Both the position numbers and the translations under genes were made by a program. The notes beneath the pieces were generated by a model. The model was not told the origin of the DNA, ran no database searches, and saw nothing but the letters and a program-made list of their open reading frames with translations. A stretch of 64,000 bases of DNA from Glandiceps talaboti (lineage: Eukaryota > Hemichordata > Enteropneusta > Spengelidae), in assembly GCF_964340395.1 (NCBI RefSeq), contig NC_135554.1, forward strand, positions 8,887,975 to 8,951,974, in the 5' to 3' direction. Shown here one piece after another: positions 58,258 to 64,000 of this stretch; position 1 is the stretch's first letter; each line of letters opens with the position of its first letter.

Positions 58258-59646
58258 TAACATTGTTGCCATGGCGTTTTGAATACCCCTATGAGGACCA
58301 CATTGGAAATAAGTGTTTTAAAAAATACTTTTATGTGTTATCCTCGGTGATTTTTTACCCTTGTATTTTAATATATACTTGCATAATTTTTTCCCAAATA
58401 TAATCATATCATCATACACTTTAAATCTTTCAGTAATATGATAACCAGAATACAATGTATCTCTTTATTGTCTCGTTTTTCTCTCCGGCTGTCACTGACA
58501 GCAATACCTTACAACATCTATTACTGTGGAAACCAAACATTTGACGTCATAAAAAAATCACAAACTAAAATCTGTTGTTGTTTGATGTAGTACATTACAC
58601 CATAGAATCCAAACATACATTTTTAAAGGAAAAAAAAAACATTCAGGTGGATTTGATATTAGCTGTATTTCATTGTGCTCAACCACGAAAAGTCACAATT
58701 AGCAACTTTACATCATGTAACCTCTAAATAAATAAAAAGGAGATACAAAATGGTGAATTTGGCTGAGATGGGAAAACGCTAGCCTGGTATTGGCACTCAG
58801 AAGTTAAGTACTCGTTACAGAACTGAGGTTACTGTTTAGAGAGATTAGAGACTCACAACTTTTTTTTGTTTCCCCAGAATGCCTCACCCCAATGAAGCAT
58901 GGCAGATCTCTTCTCACAGCCAGGTTTGCCAGTTTTCATAACTGTTTAGAGGCTGCACGATGCAGAATTGGTGGAAATGATTTCTTGGGTCCCTACGCAT
59001 AATATAGCCAAGATAGAAATCGGCCTGATGCATGTCTTATCGATTAAAATTATCGATCTTATCGATTAAAAAGTCCTTGAAATGGTCCTTGAAACTATTC
59101 TAGTCCATCGTCCTGGCGTATTGGTAATGAACAATAACTGCATATGGTGAATTAGTTAAGACATCTCTTAAATGTAGTTTTATTATTATTTTGATGGTGG
59201 TAACAAAATAATACTGAAGTATATACTCAAACATCACTTGTAATTCAGCTGAACTCAAACCAAATATATAAGATATAACTCATAAAGGGTAATCCTTACT
59301 ATCCGATTATATTTTCTAATAATATATCTAATAATTAAAATATATCTAATATCATAGAGGCCATGCATCGAAATTAATTATACGACAAATGGTTCAGTCG
59401 AGGTATAATGCTAATATTCACTTGGGTGAAAATCTTACAAACTCGACCCGTTTCTTTTAAGTGTACAGTCCAAGAGATGATATTGGTAACTAAATCAATT
59501 AACCAAATAAAACCTGAATGCTTCCATCAGGGTTAAGCCTTTAGGTTTTTGTTCCTCTAGCACACAAGTAATTGATAGAGACATTATTATTACAATTGTG
59601 AGGTGTAACGGTCATACATGATATACGACTTATGGGCAAATTAACG
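58258..59646. other. Intergenic region between TRPM 3' end and copy B
   Basis: AT-rich, no gene recognised. It has a short duplicated TATCGATTAAAA motif near 59040 and no clear element boundaries. Confidence 0.5.
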
Positions 59647-59709
59647 ATACTACACTACACTACACTACACTACACTACACTACACTACACTACACTACAC
59701 TACACTACA
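59647..59709. repeat. (CTACA)n pentamer tract
   Basis: About 12 perfect CTACA units immediately upstream of duplication copy B. Confidence 0.95.
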
Positions 59710-60561
59710 TAAACATTGAAACTTGCATACTTAAGATAATGTCTACTTACCGAGTATCATTAATTATCCAAATAAATCATTAAGAAAGTTACATCGACAA
59801 CCTTTATAGGCAATTTATTATTATCAATGTATATACCAAATTATATGAAATAGTAAACTTGCATTCTTACTTTATTGCCGAATTAATAAAAATCTTTAAT
59901 TAATATGCACATGACTGAATACAAATAATATTTGCGCAGTTGAGACCAAGGGTTGTGGTAGCATGGTTGGTATGCATTTTACATACAGGCAGAGGCTGGT
60001 GTGCCCTCGCATTAGTCTTCCAAATGGAGATGCCAATTTACGAAGCTAGTGACATCATAATTCTTGGTATAAATATAGACTATGTATGTAAAATATCCAC
60101 TGAGCATTCTGTTCCTGAACACCAGGCATGTTGATATCTCCTTATTTGTTTACAACATGGCAAAGAATCTAAATGAGTGGTGTATTGGTGTATCTTATGA
60201 CCGGTATTCTAAGCACAAAGCTTTTCAATCTGATTAATCACCATGGTGTACATCTAATATACAAATGCTAAAATTCCCAATTCTTTGCATAATTAGATAT
60301 AAAGTCTTTTTAGAAGTAGTATAATATAGTATATGTAGGCTTCCCTCTCCCAGAAATGTCACATCTTAGTTGTTTTTGAGTATTTGGCTTCTTGTTAACA
60401 GCAAAGGCAGGTCCTTTTGAGAGTTTAGGTTCTTACTCCCAGAAAGGTCACATCCTAGGCCTATTGGCGTTTGGGTATCTGTTTCCATGCCCTCAGCCAA
60501 GGTACATCGTAGTGCCAGCAAAGTCACTTTCCCATGGCACTTGTTTGCATGGCCTCTTGCC

Positions 60562-61212
60562 CTAAGCAAAGTCACTTCCTTTTGGCTTTAAAGTGTTTGG
60601 CTTCTTACCCTCAGCGAAGTCATGTCGCTCTCGCTCTTGTGTGTTTAACTTCTTTCCCTCAGCAGTGTCACATCCATGTTCTTGGGTGTTTCTCTTTTTA
60701 ATCGCAACAAAGTCTTTTGGCTTTATGTCTGGTATCTTACCGTCAGCAAAGTCGGATCCTTTTGGATTGTCAATGTTTGGCTTGATACCCTCGACAGTGT
60801 CACATCCACGTGGCTCTTGTGTATTTGGTATCTTGCCGTCAGCAATGTCAGGATTTTGAGTGCTTGTCTTTATGCCCTCATCAAAGTCGCTTCCTGTTGA
60901 GTTTTGACTGTTTGCCCTTTTACCCTCAGCAGTGTCACATCCCTGTGGCTCTTGTGTGTTTGGTATCTTGACGTCAGCAATGTCAGGTCCTTTTGGTTTT
61001 TGAGTTGTTGACTTCTTACCCTCAGCAGTGTTACATTCCTGTGGCTCTTGCGGGTTTGGCTTCTGAATGCCAGCACAGACGCTTGCTTTTGGCTTTTGAG
61101 TGTTTGGTTTCTTGCCCTCAGCGTTGTCCGATCCTTTTGGCCGCTGAGGCTCGCTAGAGTCAAGTAATCCAGTCAGTTTGTTTACTAACAAGATCACTCC
61201 CAAACATTTATC
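60562..61212 (-). CDS. C-terminal repeat-tail exon, copy B
   Basis: Acceptor CATTCTAG then GATAAATGTTTGGGAGTG. It reads DKCLGVILLVNKLTGLLDSS, then the same array of about twelve 16-residue repeats, ending SDFA and a stop at the position equivalent to copy A. Substitutions are frequent (for example SDIGEG to SDNAEG), yet the frame stays open throughout. Confidence 0.58.
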   Translation of the reverse strand, partial: DKCLGVILLVNKLTGLLDSSEPQRPKGSDNAEGKKPNTQKPKASVCAGIQKPNPQEPQECNTAEGKKSTTQKPKGPDIADVKIPNTQEPQGCDTAEGKRANSQNSTGSDFDEGIKTSTQNPDIADGKIPNTQEPRGCDTVEGIKPNIDNPKGSDFADGKIPDIKPKDFVAIKKRNTQEHGCDTAEGKKLNTQERERHDFAEGKKPNTLKPKGSDFA

Positions 61213-61794
61213 CTAGAATGAAAAAAGGTGAACATTCCTATTTATAGACGGGTGGCAATTATTACCCATCAATATTTGACCGGATGATGTATGCCAAGGA
61301 TTGTCTCAGAATTAACTGCAATATAAGGGTTTTCGTAAATAGCCATCAATATTCCTACATTCATTTTAATATTTTCAACTATAGTATATTACGCCACTTC
61401 CTTGATAGAATGCAATGTTCATAAATGAAGTATTCGTATTGTAAGCTTAGGCAAGTATGACAATAGTCGTGTATACTCACTTGATTATGTTATACTTGGA
61501 ATCTATCCTTAAAGCTATTACTTTCTATACTCTAGATTGTATGGTGCATAATGATGTTGTATCTGCACTAGCTTTCTAGGTCTTTGTTTGATAAGTGTTT
61601 GTATAATTGCAAGTTTTCATCAATAACTGTTGTGCAACAACATCGAAGAATAAAGTTGATGATCATGACTTGTTGGTAAGTAGAGAAACGTAATTTACCA
61701 TGATAAAATTAAACATCTATCATTTTATGGTACCGTCAAATTTATCCCCGCCACATCTAAAAGACGCATATATTAATGAAATATGCTTGGTGTG

Positions 61795-61823
61795 TTGTAT
61801 GTATGTATGTATGTATGTATGTA

Positions 61824-61863
<40 letters not shown>

Positions 61864-61897
61864 CGTGCGTACATGTATGTATGTATGTATGTATGTA

Positions 61898-61949
<52 letters not shown>

Positions 61950-62016
61950 TGCGTGCGTACATGTATGTATGTATGTATGTATGTATGTATGTATGTATGT
62001 ATGTATGTATGTATGT
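61795..62016. repeat. TATG/TG/TGCG microsatellite in copy B
   Basis: Expanded counterpart of 2499-2637, with two blocks of TG and GCGT units. Confidence 0.95.
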
Positions 62017-62225
62017 GTCACGCATGACATTCACACCTCTTCCAAATTATTACTAATACTATGACTGCCGAATAGTTAATGAGGCCAATAATAAAGTAAT
62101 GTCGTAACTGTGTAACATGAATACCTTAAACTAAATATACACTTTACCACATATTTCCTCATGTTCAGAATTCCCAGAAATGTTCGTTCGTGTTTTAATT
62201 TTGAGTCATTGTAAATGTCACTTAC

Positions 62226-62476
62226 ATCACTAAGGTCAATTAGTACATGATCGACATCTATATCACCATGGTAACATCGTCCACCATGTAGGGTATTCAC
62301 AGATTTAACTAAATCGTCAAGCATTCGTTGTCTGTCCTCGGTAAGTACAGTTATCCAGTCTGTGAATTCATTTAACTTAACCAGGTTATCAGGGAGGCTG
62401 CTGAATATCGGTGACCAACACAATCTCTTATTACTTACCATGACCTTCTGTGCAGACTTAAAGTCCTTTAATAGTT
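62226..62476 (-). CDS. Kinase-like (pseudokinase) exon, copy B
   Basis: Same length and splice sites as 2810-3060, with the same NLVKLNEFTDWITVLTEDRQ and CYHGDIDVDHVLIDLSD sequences. The protein appears unchanged between copies. It is out of frame with the 7TM exon of copy B because of the 4-base deletion upstream. Confidence 0.58.
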
Positions 62477-62687
62477 CTGAAAATGAGGGAATGAAAGCAA
62501 TCACATATCTCAAATGTGCAGTAATTATGAAAGCTACGTGTAGTATCATTGTCAAGAGGCATTCGTGTTAAGTAATATCATCGATCTAGAACACTCAAAT
62601 GGCTTTTCAAAAAAATATTTTCATTTTTAAAAAATAGAAAACATGATTATGTACGCACACATCGATCATATTTCGTGGGTATATTGA

Positions 62688-63776
62688 CTAACCTTTGTGA
62701 TTCGCTCGTCGAATTAACGTCTTTACCCATGAGAGTAGACTCATCAGGTCGACCATGATCCTTAATTCACTTAATGAATAAGAGTATAAAAGTGGATGGC
62801 TAATACTGTTCATTGGGAGAAGGAAAATAGCAATCCAGGGATATACCGTACTGTTAAGTTTAATCCCTGCAAGAGCAACTATAATCAAAGTAAGGATTGG
62901 AACGTTTCTTAATAAACTACATCCGACGATCGTTATTACTTTGATGATTAATGTCTTTTCTCCGCGTGATTTACGTGTTCTGGTTAGTCCCTTGCTTGTT
63001 GATAACTTAAACCTAACGATGATGCCATAGCAAAATGTGATGGTAATGACTTTTAAAGAGACTAATGCGACGTTGATAGCAATAGAGAATTCCCATCCGG
63101 GTAGACGATCATTGCTCAAATACAGAGGTAAGCAGGCACGGTTCTGTCCATAGAAGAGTTCTCCAAAGTATCGGACATGACAGGCAGGCAATATCGATAA
63201 CAATAGGTAGACGAGTATCCCCATCAGAATGATATAGCCGGCTTTCTTTGGGCTCAGTTTTAGTTGCTTCATCGGATTGGTCAATACAATACAGCGTGTC
63301 ACAGCCATGATTGTCGCCAAAAACACAGACATCTGGCTGGAAAATGAAGCGATTATTCCAAGGACTACACAGAATACGCTATGTCGCCACAGAACATCAT
63401 TCGCTATGTAATCGTCTTCATAGTAGATGTCAGTAATTGAAAGAAGAATCAAGTAGACACTCATCAACAAATCAGTAATAGCCAATACAAGTACAAAGAG
63501 TGAATCGCATGAATGACTCAACGTTTTCCTATTCTCTTTTAGCAGCCTCCAAATAATGCTGTACAGATTTAAACCCAAAGAGATCAGTCCGATCAGCCAA
63601 GCGAATACAGAGAACATGGTGTGTGGCAGAATATCATTGCACGATGAATAGACATCAGCCTTTGGTAAACACTCCGTCAGGTTTCCCTCTTCAAATCCAG
63701 CGATGCAACATAATGCATAAATGTCTGAATACCTGTCAGTGCGAATAATCATGTATAGCAATGTAGCTATAATCAT
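62688..63776 (-). CDS. LGR/GRL101-like GPCR, 7TM exon, copy B
   Basis: This is the copy of 3231-4286. It keeps the full hinge with the double cysteine (YSDIYALCCIAGFEEG) and the seven membrane segments. A 4-base deletion at about 62760 relative to copy A shifts the frame right after SYSLSEL, giving an unrelated tail and a stop at 62688. The exon likely starts at 63732 (acceptor CTGACAG, phase 2). The upstream leucine-rich exons would lie beyond the window. With the shift, the kinase-like exon downstream cannot be read in frame through the same donor. Confidence 0.85.
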   Translation of the reverse strand: MIIATLLYMIIRTDRYSDIYALCCIAGFEEGNLTECLPKADVYSSCNDILPHTMFSVFAWLIGLISLGLNLYSIIWRLLKENRKTLSHSCDSLFVLVLAITDLLMSVYLILLSITDIYYEDDYIANDVLWRHSVFCVVLGIIASFSSQMSVFLATIMAVTRCIVLTNPMKQLKLSPKKAGYIILMGILVYLLLSILPACHVRYFGELFYGQNRACLPLYLSNDRLPGWEFSIAINVALVSLKVITITFCYGIIVRFKLSTSKGLTRTRKSRGEKTLIIKVITIVGCSLLRNVPILTLIIVALAGIKLNSTVYPWIAIFLLPMNSISHPLLYSYSLSELRIMVDLMSLLSWVKTLIRRANHKG

Positions 63777-63866
63777 TTATAATGTAAGACACGATATTAT
63801 GCAATATGGATGCCCGTTTCTAACAACAAATGTCTACTTACATTCAACTATCTCGTATTGGGTAAC

Positions 63867-64000
63867 TTAGGATAAGCTTACATGCTCGGAACTAATTCAA
63901 AATGCAGTGTGTTTCCATGCAATGAATGACATACCACAATACAAGGCAAAATATGTGTCCTAAAGGAGCACAGCACAATTAACTTTTTATTCCTAACAAT
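63867..64000. other. Sequence beyond copy B
   Basis: The last 134 bases are no longer shared with copy A. No coding signal seen. Upstream leucine-rich-repeat exons of the copy-B receptor would be expected farther along. Confidence 0.4.

Larger units (their letters stand above)
59728..63866. repeat. Segmental duplication, copy B
   Basis: Direct copy of 1-4441, placed just beyond the 3' end of the TRPM gene. It begins within a widespread AT-rich intergenic repeat, next to a CTACA pentamer tract (59647-59709). The downstream sequence after 63866 no longer matches copy A. Confidence 0.93.

Overview
This is a eukaryotic window: AT-rich, spliced genes with GT/AG introns of one to several kilobases, many microsatellites, and LTR, non-LTR and DNA transposons. 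A TRPM-type cation channel, an LGR/GRL101-type GPCR and the repeat content point to a marine invertebrate animal. A hemichordate or other invertebrate deuterostome is my best guess, but the sequence alone does not settle the phylum.

The centre is one large plus-strand gene, about 8.6-57.9 kb, encoding a TRPM-family channel. I reconstructed 27 coding exons whose splice phases all agree. The conceptual protein has about 1204 residues: a TRPM N-terminal SLOG/LSDAT domain, the MHR helical region, S1-S6, the TRP helix and a short C-terminal coiled tail with no enzyme domain. The reading frame of the SLOG domain is interrupted by a cassette of small exons (21975-33518) that encode six-cysteine, ZZ-like zinc fingers. 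Two of these finger exons lie in a fresh tandem duplication of about 980 bp, a third looks decayed, and a fourth is diverged. The finger exons start and end in phase 2, so fingers can be gained, lost or skipped without breaking the channel frame. I regard this as the most notable feature of the window.

The channel gene is flanked by two direct copies of a segmental duplication of about 4.1-4.4 kb (1-4441 and 59728-63866). Each copy carries, on the minus strand, the 3' end of a gene for an LGR-like rhodopsin-family GPCR, followed by an exon resembling the catalytic-loop part of a protein kinase (HGD in place of HRD) and an exon with a hydrophilic tail of about 16-residue repeats. The two copies are broken in different places: copy A lacks 14 bp in the extracellular hinge, and copy B lacks 4 bp just after TM7.

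The introns and flanks hold a decayed BEL/Pao LTR retrotransposon with recognisable LTRs, primer site and target duplication (8764-14561), a THAP-domain fragment inside it, three non-LTR retrotransposon fragments (24.65-25.47, 25.8-27.6 and 29.7-31.4 kb), several terminal-inverted-repeat elements (14657-16287, 28301-28792, 39144-41111, 56871-57272), long inverted repeats, a repeat array of about 190 bp units (37.4-38.6 kb) and many simple repeats. No rRNA, tRNA or CRISPR was recognised.
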